A stretch of DNA of 64,000 nucleotides from Chitinophaga horti. GTDB taxonomy: Bacteria; Bacteroidota; Bacteroidia; Chitinophagales; Chitinophagaceae. The first letter of the stretch is position 1, and each line of letters opens with the position of its first letter. The DNA lies in NCBI RefSeq assembly GCF_022867795.2, contig NZ_CP107006.1:4030001-4094000 (forward strand), written 5' to 3'. Of this stretch, positions 18,759-26,333 are shown piece by piece. The notes beneath the pieces were generated by a model. That model was given only the letters and a program-made list of their open reading frames with translations. It was not told where the DNA came from and ran no database searches. The translations under genes were made by a program, and so were the position numbers.

Positions 18759-19403
18759 CTACTCCTTCCCCTCCCACTCCTGGTAAAAACGATCGAGGAA
18801 CTGCTCCATAAACTGGTGCCGCTCTTCCGCCAATGCTTTACCCGTAGCCGTATTCATGCGATCTTTCAGCAACAACAGCTTTTCATAGAAGTGATTGATG
18901 GTAGGCGCTGTACTGTTTTTATATTGATCCCTGGTCATGTGCAAATCGGGCGCTATGGTCGGATCGTACATCGCCCGGTTGCGAAACCCGCCATAGTTGA
19001 AGGCCCTGGCGATGCCGATAGCGCCGATCGCGTCCAGGCGGTCCGCATCCTGCACTGCAGAAAGCTCAGGCGAAGTGAAAACGGCTTTCTCTTTACCGCC
19101 TTTAAAGGAGATATGGCGAATAATGTTCTCCACATGGCCGATCACCGCTTCGTTCACCTGCTGCGCCTGCAAAAACGCCCTGGCCTTGGCCGGACCAGCT
19201 TCCTCATCGCCACCGTGAAATTTGGAATCGGCAATGTCGTGCAACAAAGCGCCCAGCTCCACCACCTGCAGATCGGCCCCTTCTTTTTCCGCGATGTGCC
19301 GCGCCAGTTTCCAAACGCGGTAGATGTGCCACCAGTCATGCCCGCCTTCTGCGCCGGCCAGTTCTTCCTTTACGTATGCAACAGTCGTTTCGATGATCGT
19401 CAT
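18759..19403 (-). CDS. HD-domain phosphohydrolase
   Basis: 214 aa from the ATG at 19403 (MTIIETTVAYVKEEL). The upstream in-frame ATG would place the start inside the terminator stem of the preceding operon. HD-domain metal ligands are visible: H in GGHDWWHIYRV, the HD pair in ALLHDIADSKFHGG, and D in SAVQDADRLDAIGAIGIAR. This YedJ-like subgroup hydrolyses phosphate esters; the substrate is unknown. It follows the siroheme operon on the same strand but after a terminator. No signal peptide. Confidence 0.87.
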   Translation of the reverse strand: MTIIETTVAYVKEELAGAEGGHDWWHIYRVWKLARHIAEKEGADLQVVELGALLHDIADSKFHGGDEEAGPAKARAFLQAQQVNEAVIGHVENIIRHISFKGGKEKAVFTSPELSAVQDADRLDAIGAIGIARAFNYGGFRNRAMYDPTIAPDLHMTRDQYKNSTAPTINHFYEKLLLLKDRMNTATGKALAEERHQFMEQFLDRFYQEWEGKE

Positions 19404-19421
19404 GCCCGCAAAATAATATAA

Positions 19422-19453
19422 AAAAAGCCGCCCAGGACAACCGGGACGGCCTA
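19422..19453 (-). terminator. Terminator of the sulfite reductase/siroheme operon
   Basis: On the minus strand, GCCGTCCCGG / CCTGGGCGGC (two G-U pairs) is followed by seven T. It lies 25 bp past the precorrin-2 dehydrogenase stop. Confidence 0.85.
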
Positions 19454-19477
19454 TCATAAACCTTTAAGCGAAAAATA

Positions 19478-20071
19478 TCATTGTTCGGAGTGTTTCTCTT
19501 TTACGAGCACCGAAGTGATGCGGTTCAGTTCCTTCACCTTTTCGGAGAAATCACCTTTCAGTCTTTCCCGTAGCATGTGCAGTTTTTGCAGCACATCCTC
19601 CAGCGTATCCGGCAGTGCTTCCTGGAATACCTCTTTCAGGCGTTTAGCGATGGTAGGCGACTTACCGTTAGTGCTGATGGCGATTTTTAGGTTGCCTTTG
19701 CGCACGATGGAGCCGAGGTAAAAGTCGCACAGCTCCGGGGTATCGGCAACGTTCACCAGTACACGGGCAGCTTTCGCTTTTTCCCAGATGCAGTGGTTCA
19801 GTTCCCGGTCGTTTGTAGCGGCAATAACGAGGTCTTTTCCGAAAACGTCGCCGCAGGAAAATGCCTTTTGCACCAGCTCCACGTCCGGATAGTTTTTAAC
19901 CAGTTGTTCCAGTTCGGTACTAAACCATGTAGCCACCACGGTAATGCGGGCACGCGGACTGTTTTGCAACATGGCGCCTACCTTTTCGTGGCCAATGTTG
20001 CCGCCGCCCACTACCAATACCTGTAGCTGGTCTAACTTAAAAAATACCGGGAATAACTGATTTTCCTCCAT
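19478..20071 (-). CDS. Precorrin-2 dehydrogenase / sirohydrochlorin ferrochelatase (Met8/CysG-N type)
   Basis: 197 aa, matching the N-terminal half of CysG. The NAD-binding loop VLVVGGGNIGHEKV is near residue 17. A conserved VNVADTPELCDFYLGSIVRKGNLKIAISTNGKSP block (about 105-140) carries the catalytic aspartate region, and a helical dimerisation domain ends the protein. It oxidises precorrin-2 to sirohydrochlorin and probably inserts iron to give siroheme, the cofactor of the sulfite reductase encoded two genes upstream. Its ATG overlaps the cobA stop as TAATG, so the two are translationally coupled. Confidence 0.92.
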   Translation of the reverse strand: MEENQLFPVFFKLDQLQVLVVGGGNIGHEKVGAMLQNSPRARITVVATWFSTELEQLVKNYPDVELVQKAFSCGDVFGKDLVIAATNDRELNHCIWEKAKAARVLVNVADTPELCDFYLGSIVRKGNLKIAISTNGKSPTIAKRLKEVFQEALPDTLEDVLQKLHMLRERLKGDFSEKVKELNRITSVLVKEKHSEQ

Positions 20072-20847
20072 TATACTGCCATTTTATAATCTTCCGCCAG
20101 TTTCGTTTGTAAAGCCTGGAAGGCTTCGTGGAACCTTACCACCTCGCCTATCACGATGATAGCCGGGTTAGTCAGCTGGTGTTCCAGTGCAATTTTAGGT
20201 AGATCGGCCGCAATGCCCACACCAATTTTCTGCGTAGGCAGGGTGCCGTTCTGGATAATAGCTGCAGGTACCGCGCCGTGACCAGCGGCTTCGTAAATAC
20301 CGGCGATCTGCTCCAGTTTTTTCATGCCCATCAGTACCACCACTGTCGTATTCGCCTGTATCGCATACTCCAGGTCCCGGCCCAGTTTACCATCTTGTGT
20401 AGAGCCGGTAATTACCCAAAAACCTTCGCTTACGTTGCGGGCGGTGACAGGTATATTATTAATACCGGGTACAGAAATGGCGCTGCTGATCCCGGGAATT
20501 ACTTCCGTTTTGATCTCGTATTGCTGCGCGTACGCAATTTCTTCCGAGCCGCGGCCGAATACGAAGGAGTCGCCTCCCTTCAGCCGAACCACGTTACCGA
20601 AAGTTAATGCATATTTTACAATCATCCTGTTGATTTCGGCCTGTGTATATACATGCATACCGGCGCGCTTGCCTACAAAGCGTTTGAGGCAGTTGGGCGA
20701 AGCGTGCTCCAGCAGTTCGTTGTTCGACAGGGCATCGTAAAGGATTACCCGGGCCTGCTGAATAGCTTTCAGTCCTTTCACAGTAATCAGTTCCGGATCG
20801 CCGGGTCCGGCGCCTACGAGTGTCAATTTGGGCTGAGTCGGTAACAT
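20071..20847 (-). CDS. cobA: Uroporphyrinogen-III C-methyltransferase
   Basis: 258 aa from the ATG at 20847; the open frame extends upstream without conserved sequence. SUMT signatures are clear: LTLVGAGPGDPELITVKGLKA at the N-terminus, VRLKGGDSFVFGRGSEE near residue 90, and PVTARNVSEGFWVITGS near 130. It methylates uroporphyrinogen III at C-2 and C-7 with SAM to give precorrin-2. It lies 28 bp after the sulfite reductase stop and overlaps the dehydrogenase by one base, forming a three-gene siroheme/sulfite reduction operon. Confidence 0.95.
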   Translation of the reverse strand: MLPTQPKLTLVGAGPGDPELITVKGLKAIQQARVILYDALSNNELLEHASPNCLKRFVGKRAGMHVYTQAEINRMIVKYALTFGNVVRLKGGDSFVFGRGSEEIAYAQQYEIKTEVIPGISSAISVPGINNIPVTARNVSEGFWVITGSTQDGKLGRDLEYAIQANTTVVVLMGMKKLEQIAGIYEAAGHGAVPAAIIQNGTLPTQKIGVGIAADLPKIALEHQLTNPAIIVIGEVVRFHEAFQALQTKLAEDYKMAV

Positions 20848-20875
20848 GTTGGTCGTTTTACAGGTTGATAATTGA

Positions 20876-22996
20876 TTACACAGAAGCTGCTGCGGGAGCC
20901 TCTGTTTTGGTCTGCCGGTACTGCTGTACAGCTTTATAAAATGTTTGCGCCTGGGCAAAGTATTGTTTCGCGAAGCTTTCAGTCGGTTCGTGCTGGTTGA
21001 TCTGCAATACCAGGGCTTTAAAGCCGCCGATATCCAGTTTACCGGTGTCCACGAAGTGTTTTTCAAAGTCGTTGATAATGCCGTGCTGCGTGTTACAGTT
21101 CACGTTCTCGTCCAGCAGCAAGGCTTTCGCCGCCTGTACGAAAGATGAATAAGTATGGTAGATTCCATCTGCCCACGCACCATTCGCCAATGCTTCTGCC
21201 GCCCACACTTGTTTCTCCTCCGCTTCGTACAACAGGGTGGCGATCAGGTCGATCACCACACCCGCACACTCACCCACACCAATTGCAGTCGCAAATGTTT
21301 GTGCCTGTCCCCAGTCCACGAAGTCATCGTCTTTCACAGACGTGAGGTCGGTTAGCGGTTTCAGCAGGTCGTAGAAGTAACGCTCGCCCTGGCGGTCGAA
21401 GTAATCGTTAAACAGTTCGCCGCTGTTGCCGTTTGTTTCGTAATCGTGCAACAGGCTACGAAGTACATCCGGACCACGACGGCTGGGCACCTTAATCACC
21501 TTGTCGGCTACACGGCCAACACCATCACCGACCAAACCACCGCCCAGTAACACCTGCAGCGCAGGTAATACTTTGCCGCCGGCTTTCATAGAGCTGCCAT
21601 GGAAGCCGATGTGCGCCAAACCATGCTGACCGCAGGAGTTCATACAACCGCTGATCTTTATTTTGATATCGTTGTTATAAATCAAGTCGGGGAACTCGTT
21701 GTTGATCACATCTTCCAACGCTACGGCAATACCGGTGCTGCTGGAAATCGCCAGGTTACAGGTGTCCGTACCGGGACAAGCGGTGATATCTGCAATAGAA
21801 TCGAAACCAGCTGCGGCCAGGTTGTGTTGCTCCAACACAGAGAACACATAAGGCAGGTGCTCAGGTTTAATATATTTCAGTAACAGTCCCTGGTTAACGG
21901 TCACGCGTACATCGTCGGCTACTACCGGGCGCAATTGCTCAACCAGCGCACGGGAAGTTACAGAGCTGATGTTACCCAGCAGGATGCGCAGGTATGCGCC
22001 ATAATATCCTTTCTGTTTCTGCTCAAAGGTGTTCGTTTTCTTCCAGGCTTCGTACAGTTTCGGATCGCGGATAGTGTAAGCCGGAACCACTGCGTCTTCC
22101 GCAGGCAGGGCGTCTGCCGGCCATGCAGCTGCATCTACCGGAACAGATTTACTTTTGATAGCTTTATATTCTTCCTTCACCAGTCTCTCAAACTCTTCAA
22201 AGCCGATTTTCTGGATCAGGAATTTGATACGCGCTTTGTGACGGCTGGCCCTTTCGCCATGCCGGTCGAAAACGCGTAAAACACTTTCTATATAGGGAAT
22301 CAGCTGATCTGCCTCCAGGAACTCGAAGGCCACTTTCGCCAGCATGGGCTGCGCGCCCAAACCGCCGGCCAGCATCACTTTAAAGCCCCTCACCTCTTTG
22401 CCGTCCACCACGCGGATTTTCGGGATCACGCCAATGTCGTGCATGAAGGAAAACGCCGTATCGCGGTCGCTGGAAGAGAAAGACATTTTAAACTTACGAC
22501 CCATGTCCTGGCAAATCGGGTTACGCAGGAAGTAGCGGAACGTCGCATCTGCATAGGGCGTAATGTCGAACGGCTCCTCCGGATCGATGCCCGCCTTGTC
22601 GGACGCGGTAATGTTACGCACCGTGTTACCACAGGCCTCACGGATGGTGATATCGTCCAGTTCCAGCTTGGCCCACAGCTCAGGTGTACGCTCCAGGCTC
22701 ACGAAGTGGATCTGGATGTCCTGGCGCGTAGTGAGGTGCAGGTTACCGGTTGAATATTCGTCTGAAATATCTGAAATGCGTTTCCACTGTTGCAAAGTCA
22801 TTTTACCATAGGGCAGTTTGATGCGCACCATCTGTACACCAGGCTGGCGTTGACCATACACGCCTCTCGCAAGGCGAAGGCTGCGGAACTTTTCGTCGGG
22901 AATCTGGCCCTCGCGGAACAAACGGATCTTTTGTTCCAGTTCAATAATGTCCTTTTCTACGAGTGGATTTTCCAGTTCTGTTCTGAAGCTTTGCAT
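20876..22996 (-). CDS. Nitrite/sulfite reductase hemoprotein with C-terminal HEPN-like domain
   Basis: 706 aa from the ATG at 22996 (MQSFRTELENPLVEKD). Residues about 1-560 hold the duplicated siroheme/4Fe-4S reductase fold: LPYGKMTLQQWKRISDIS and TTRQDIQIHFV in the first half, TACPGTDTCNLA and KISGCMNSCGQHG with the four cluster cysteines in the second. It reduces sulfite to sulfide (or nitrite to ammonia) with six electrons. The siroheme genes downstream and a Cys-codon leader upstream favour sulfite. The last ~130 residues (ANGAWADGIYHTYSSFVQAAKALLL...NTQHGIINDFEKHFV) are not part of the catalytic fold and look like a HEPN helical domain. It is the first gene of the operon. Confidence 0.92.
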   Translation of the reverse strand: MQSFRTELENPLVEKDIIELEQKIRLFREGQIPDEKFRSLRLARGVYGQRQPGVQMVRIKLPYGKMTLQQWKRISDISDEYSTGNLHLTTRQDIQIHFVSLERTPELWAKLELDDITIREACGNTVRNITASDKAGIDPEEPFDITPYADATFRYFLRNPICQDMGRKFKMSFSSSDRDTAFSFMHDIGVIPKIRVVDGKEVRGFKVMLAGGLGAQPMLAKVAFEFLEADQLIPYIESVLRVFDRHGERASRHKARIKFLIQKIGFEEFERLVKEEYKAIKSKSVPVDAAAWPADALPAEDAVVPAYTIRDPKLYEAWKKTNTFEQKQKGYYGAYLRILLGNISSVTSRALVEQLRPVVADDVRVTVNQGLLLKYIKPEHLPYVFSVLEQHNLAAAGFDSIADITACPGTDTCNLAISSSTGIAVALEDVINNEFPDLIYNNDIKIKISGCMNSCGQHGLAHIGFHGSSMKAGGKVLPALQVLLGGGLVGDGVGRVADKVIKVPSRRGPDVLRSLLHDYETNGNSGELFNDYFDRQGERYFYDLLKPLTDLTSVKDDDFVDWGQAQTFATAIGVGECAGVVIDLIATLLYEAEEKQVWAAEALANGAWADGIYHTYSSFVQAAKALLLDENVNCNTQHGIINDFEKHFVDTGKLDIGGFKALVLQINQHEPTESFAKQYFAQAQTFYKAVQQYRQTKTEAPAAASV

Positions 22997-23056
22997 TGAA
23001 TGATAATTTTTTTCGTCAACAATTTGAATATCACAACGTTTCGTGGTACCATAAAA

Positions 23057-23082
23057 AAACCCCCGTTTCGTACCGGAGGTTT
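23057..23082 (-). terminator. Leader terminator (attenuator hairpin) before the sulfite reductase gene
   Basis: In the minus-strand RNA, AAACCTCCG (23082-23074) pairs with CGGGGGTTT (23065-23057) across an 8-nt loop and runs into seven T (23059-23053). It lies 60 bp before the reductase start, inside its own leader, so it must be conditional. Confidence 0.85.
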
Positions 23083-23138
23083 CTGTTATGAAGGGCAATA
23101 ATGCGTTTATTGATCACTATATTTTCAGAAAAACCTCC
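23075..23138 (-). promoter_or_regulatory. Antiterminator pairing in the sulfite reductase leader
   Basis: In the minus-strand RNA, GGAGGUUUUUCUG (23138-23126) can pair with CAGAAACCUCC (23085-23075): 11 bp with a two-U bulge. This uses the whole 5' arm of the terminator at 23057-23082, so the two structures exclude each other. Confidence 0.8.
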
Positions 23139-23139
23139 T

Positions 23140-23196
23140 CTACTCTGTTGATTTCCAACAGCTACACATCGACTTGACAAAACCAACAATACCCAT
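23140..23196 (-). CDS. Leader peptide with two cysteine codons
   Basis: The 18-codon ORF reads MGIVGFVKSMCSCWKSTE then TAG. It is preceded by an AGG-type ribosome-binding site (ATAGGAAAT) and begins about 20 nt after the predicted transcription start. Cys codons are 11 and 13. The stop codon (23142-23140) is directly followed by the antiterminator arm (23138-23126). A ribosome at the stop would cover that arm, while a ribosome stalled at the Cys codons would leave it free. This layout fits ribosome-mediated attenuation sensing charged tRNA-Cys. The ORF is far below normal gene-calling length; translation is inferred. Confidence 0.72.
   Translation of the reverse strand: MGIVGFVKSMCSCWKSTE
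23145..23161 (-). promoter_or_regulatory. Small hairpin inside the leader peptide ORF
   Basis: CTGTTG / CAACAG with a 5-nt loop directly after the first Cys codon. It is flanked by a 7-bp complementarity between 23212-23218 and 23138-23144, which would close a larger helix around the leader ORF and bring its 3' arm against the antiterminator. Confidence 0.55.
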
Positions 23197-23223
23197 ATTT
23201 CCTATCTATTTAGTAGAGTAATA

Positions 23224-23254
23224 CAAAGATAGCCATGTAGCCCGGATTTCCAAA
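23224..23254 (-). promoter_or_regulatory. Promoter of the sulfite reductase operon
   Basis: On the minus strand TTTG (23254-23251), 19 nt, then TATCTTTG (23231-23224). This is an exact match to the Bacteroidota sigma-ABfr consensus and spacing. The predicted start is near 23218, giving a leader of about 220 nt. Confidence 0.85.
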
Positions 23255-23336
23255 ACTTTTTTGGGATTTATAAATGCGCGGGGGATTATAAATGCTTTTG
23301 CCGGATTTGTGGAAACATTTTGCCCGTAAACCGCCG

Positions 23337-23344
23337 TATCTTTG
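23337..23344 (+). promoter_or_regulatory. -7 element of the HAD phosphatase gene
   Basis: TATCTTTG lies 25 bp before the ATG at 23370. No TTTG is at ideal distance, so only the -7 part is clear. Confidence 0.55.
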
Positions 23345-23369
23345 CGGCGCAAATAAGAAAGACAGCTAT

Positions 23370-24026
23370 ATGATCAATACGGTGATTTTCGATATGGACG
23401 GCCTGCTGGTAGACTCCGAGCCGTTGTGGGGTTTGGCGATACGCGAAGTGTTTGATACCCTGAACGTTAGCTTAACGCCCGAGTTAACCTCGCGTACGAC
23501 GGGGCTCAGAACGAAAGAGGTGGTAGAGTACTGGCACAACCACTTCAAGTGGAATGCAAAAAGCACCGAGCAGGTAACGTCGGAAATCATCGAAAGCGTT
23601 ACCCATAAAATTATGGCGCAGGGCCAGCCGATGGAGGGACTGCATTACATCCTGGATTTCTTTAAAGAACGTGGGTTTAAGATGGGGCTCGCCTCTTCGT
23701 CCAACATGAGCATCATTTCCTCCGTGCTTAACTACCTGGATATCAAGCCTTACTTCCAGGCGATCATTTCCGCCGAGTTCGAACCATATGGCAAGCCGCA
23801 TCCCGCCGTTTACCTGTCTGCCGCGCAGGAACTGGGCGCCAGCCCGCTGGAGTGTGTGGCGTTTGAGGATTCGGTGACCGGTATGACTGCCGCCAAAGCC
23901 GCCCGCATGAAGGTTGTAGTAGTGCCCGAGCATCACAACCGTAACGATAAACGTTACGCCCTGGCCGACATCCAGCTCAATTCCCTGCTAGATTTCAACG
24001 ATCACGAACTGGCAAAACTAGGTTAG
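23370..24026 (+). CDS. HAD-superfamily sugar-phosphate phosphatase (HxpB/YniC-like)
   Basis: 218 aa from the ATG at 23370; the open frame extends upstream through the promoter element. HAD motif I is VIFDMDGLLVDSEPLWG, motif II is LASSSNMS, the lysine is in GKPHPAVYL, and motif IV is VAFEDSVTGMTAAKAARM. The cap domain between motifs I and II is the alpha-helical type of beta-phosphoglucomutase-like enzymes. DSEPLW after the nucleophile is typical of hexitol- or 2-deoxyglucose-6-phosphatases. The substrate is an inference. It is divergent from the sulfite reductase operon and ends in a terminator. Confidence 0.87.
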   Translation: MINTVIFDMDGLLVDSEPLWGLAIREVFDTLNVSLTPELTSRTTGLRTKEVVEYWHNHFKWNAKSTEQVTSEIIESVTHKIMAQGQPMEGLHYILDFFKERGFKMGLASSSNMSIISSVLNYLDIKPYFQAIISAEFEPYGKPHPAVYLSAAQELGASPLECVAFEDSVTGMTAAKAARMKVVVVPEHHNRNDKRYALADIQLNSLLDFNDHELAKLG

Positions 24027-24054
24027 TTTTTCACCAGCATAGATAACATTAGTC

Positions 24055-24089
24055 AGCCGCCGTTGTGTCACTCACTTCGGCGGTTTTTT
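24055..24089 (+). terminator. Terminator after the HAD gene
   Basis: CCGCCG / CGGCGG with a 15-nt loop followed by six T. The stem overlaps a copy, on the minus strand, of the GACRCAACGGCGGCTG sequence that also flanks the IS110 element. Confidence 0.7.
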
Positions 24090-24171
24090 CTTTGCTCATC
24101 GCGTAGGAGATCACTTGAGTATCCCGTCATCATATGTTCCCCATCGCCTCCCATCCTCCCGACGAATACAA

Positions 24172-24201
24172 AAAAAATCCCCCGGCTTTCGCCAGGGGAC
24201 T
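24172..24201 (-). terminator. Terminator after rpsA
   Basis: On the minus strand, TCCCCTGGC-GAAA-GCCGGGGGA is followed by eight T. It lies about 25 bp after the rpsA stop. Confidence 0.88.
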
Positions 24202-24226
24202 CCTTATTTTTCACAATCGGTTAAGA

Positions 24227-26110
24227 CTACTCAGCTTTCTTTTCTTCGCCGCCTTCAGATTGTTTGAGTTTTTCTCTCAGTTCAGCCAGTGCGCCCAGGT
24301 CGCCCAGAGTAGCTTTTTCTACTTTAGACTGGATGGTTTTCACAGCTTTACGGGTTTTGTCCGCATCGGCACGTTTTTCTTTAACGATAGCCTCTTTCTC
24401 TTCAGTTTTAGTTTGTTCCCAAACTTTAGTGTGAGATACGAGGATACGTTTTTCGTTGCGGTCAAATTCGATGATCATGAATGGTTTCACGTCTTCTACT
24501 GCAACTGGTTTTTCGTCCTCTGTGCGCAGGTGACGGGCAGGAGCGTAAGCTTCCAGGCCATATTGCAGCTGAACGGTAGCACCTTTGTCGTCTTTCTTAA
24601 CGATGGTACCCTCGTGGGTAGAACCGATCGGGAAGATAGTTTCGAAGGTGTTCCATGGATCTTCTTCGATTTGTTTGTGACCGAGGCTCAGTTTGCGGTT
24701 ATCTTTATCGATACCCAGGATCACCACGTCGATTTCGCTACCAACTTTGGTATACTCGCTCGGGTGGTTGAAACGTTTGATCCAGCTGAGGTCGGAGATG
24801 TGGATCATACCACCGATACCAGTTTCCAGCTCAACGAACACACCGTAAGGAGTGATGTTTTTAACGATGCCTTTGTGACGGCTATCCAGCGGGAATTTAG
24901 TTTCGATAGTTGACCATGGATCTTCGGTCAGTTGTTTGATAGACAGGCTCATTTTACGCTCGTCTTTGCTCAGCGTAACAACCACTGCTTCGTACTCTTC
25001 GCCCAGTTTGAAGAACTCTTTGGCGTTGATTGGCGTGGAAGCCCATGAAATCTCGGATACGTGTACCAGACCTTCTACACCAGGCAGAATTTCCAGGAAT
25101 GCGCCGTAATCTTCGATGTTCACTACTTTGCCTTTTACTTTTGCACCTTCGGTGATGGTTGCAGGCAAAGTATCCCACGGATGCGGGGTCAGTTGCTTGT
25201 AACCTAAGCTGATACGTTTCTTCTCGTCGTCGAAGTCCAGTACCACCACATTGATCTTCTGATCCATCTGCAGTACTTCGCTTGGGTGAGAGATACGACC
25301 CCAGCTGATGTCGGTGATGTAGAGCAGGCCGTCCAGACCACCCAGATCGATGAACGCACCGAAGTCTGTGATGTTCTTGATCGTACCTTCCAACACCTGA
25401 CCTTTCTCCAGTTTAGAGATAATGTCAACACGCTGTTGCTCGATATCGCTTTCGATGAGCGCTTTGTGAGATACAACGGCGTTCTTGATGGCCTCGTTAA
25501 CCTTAACCACTTTGAATTCCATTGTTTTACCCACGAACTGATCGTAGTCAGTTACAGGTTTCACGTCGATCTGTGAACCTGGCAGGAAGGTTTCCATACC
25601 ATAAACGTCCACGATCAGGCCGCCTTTGGTTTTGCTGGTAACAGTACCAGTAACCACTTCGCCTGTTTTGTAAACTTCCACGATTTTTTCCCAGGCGCGC
25701 TGCATACGAGCTTGTTTGCGGCTCAGGTGCAGGTTACCATCGCGGTCTTCTTTTTCAACAACCAGTACCTCTACCTCGTCGCCGATTTTAATACCCGGCA
25801 GGTCGCGGAACTCGTTGAGGGAGATCAGACCATCGGATTTGAAACCGATGTTCAGTACTACGTCGGTTTTAGTAATACCAACGATGGTACCGCTCAGCAG
25901 ACCATTCTCCTCGATCACCTTGAACGTGCTGTCATAGGTCTGATCATACTTCGCTTTCTCTTCCTGTGAGTAAGAAGATACGTTGCGTTTGTCCACGCTC
26001 CAATCAAAATCGTCGTGAGCAGTGGCAACAGGCGCATTTTGTGTCGCTGTTTCAGCCGGAGCTGCCTGTTGTTCAGCGTTTTGTTCGTTAATAATGTTGT
26101 TTTCTGACAT
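24227..26110 (-). CDS. rpsA: 30S ribosomal protein S1
   Basis: 627 aa from the ATG at 26110 (MSENNIINEQ). An acidic, Ala/Gln-rich N-terminal extension (about 1-60) is followed by six S1 RNA-binding repeats. They are recognisable by recurring GxVxxxxxxGxFVxL-type blocks such as LEGTIKNITDFGAFIDLGGLD, VKGKVVNIEDYGAFLEILPG and HKGIVKNITPYGVFVELETG, each ending in D..kkRISLGYKQL-like strands. The last repeat is more divergent and the tail is Lys/Glu-rich. S1 helps mRNA binding at initiation; in Bacteroidota, with weak Shine-Dalgarno use, it is thought to be important. On the minus strand a TATCTTTG element at 26129-26136 precedes the start by about 20 bp. Confidence 0.96.
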   Translation of the reverse strand: MSENNIINEQNAEQQAAPAETATQNAPVATAHDDFDWSVDKRNVSSYSQEEKAKYDQTYDSTFKVIEENGLLSGTIVGITKTDVVLNIGFKSDGLISLNEFRDLPGIKIGDEVEVLVVEKEDRDGNLHLSRKQARMQRAWEKIVEVYKTGEVVTGTVTSKTKGGLIVDVYGMETFLPGSQIDVKPVTDYDQFVGKTMEFKVVKVNEAIKNAVVSHKALIESDIEQQRVDIISKLEKGQVLEGTIKNITDFGAFIDLGGLDGLLYITDISWGRISHPSEVLQMDQKINVVVLDFDDEKKRISLGYKQLTPHPWDTLPATITEGAKVKGKVVNIEDYGAFLEILPGVEGLVHVSEISWASTPINAKEFFKLGEEYEAVVVTLSKDERKMSLSIKQLTEDPWSTIETKFPLDSRHKGIVKNITPYGVFVELETGIGGMIHISDLSWIKRFNHPSEYTKVGSEIDVVILGIDKDNRKLSLGHKQIEEDPWNTFETIFPIGSTHEGTIVKKDDKGATVQLQYGLEAYAPARHLRTEDEKPVAVEDVKPFMIIEFDRNEKRILVSHTKVWEQTKTEEKEAIVKEKRADADKTRKAVKTIQSKVEKATLGDLGALAELREKLKQSEGGEEKKAE

Positions 26111-26333
26111 AAAAATATTTAAGGACGGCAAAGATACGAAGAATATCCCGATTTCCGACACCTTATTAATGCGCGTGATATAACCCGGGTAACTATGTTT
26201 ACCCCGCACGCAACCAATTGTTTATAACATTACCGGCCGCAAACCCATCTTTTTCACCTAATTCAAAATCAACCCAACGTTTTCTAGGCTAAATGCAATA
26301 ATTTTAGAGCAGGAAATCCTTATTAATTTTTGC

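Noticed and set aside
23053..23254. Known SAM riboswitch in the sulfite reductase leader
   Set aside because: The conserved core sequences of the SAM-I type are not present; the Cys-codon ORF explains the layout better.
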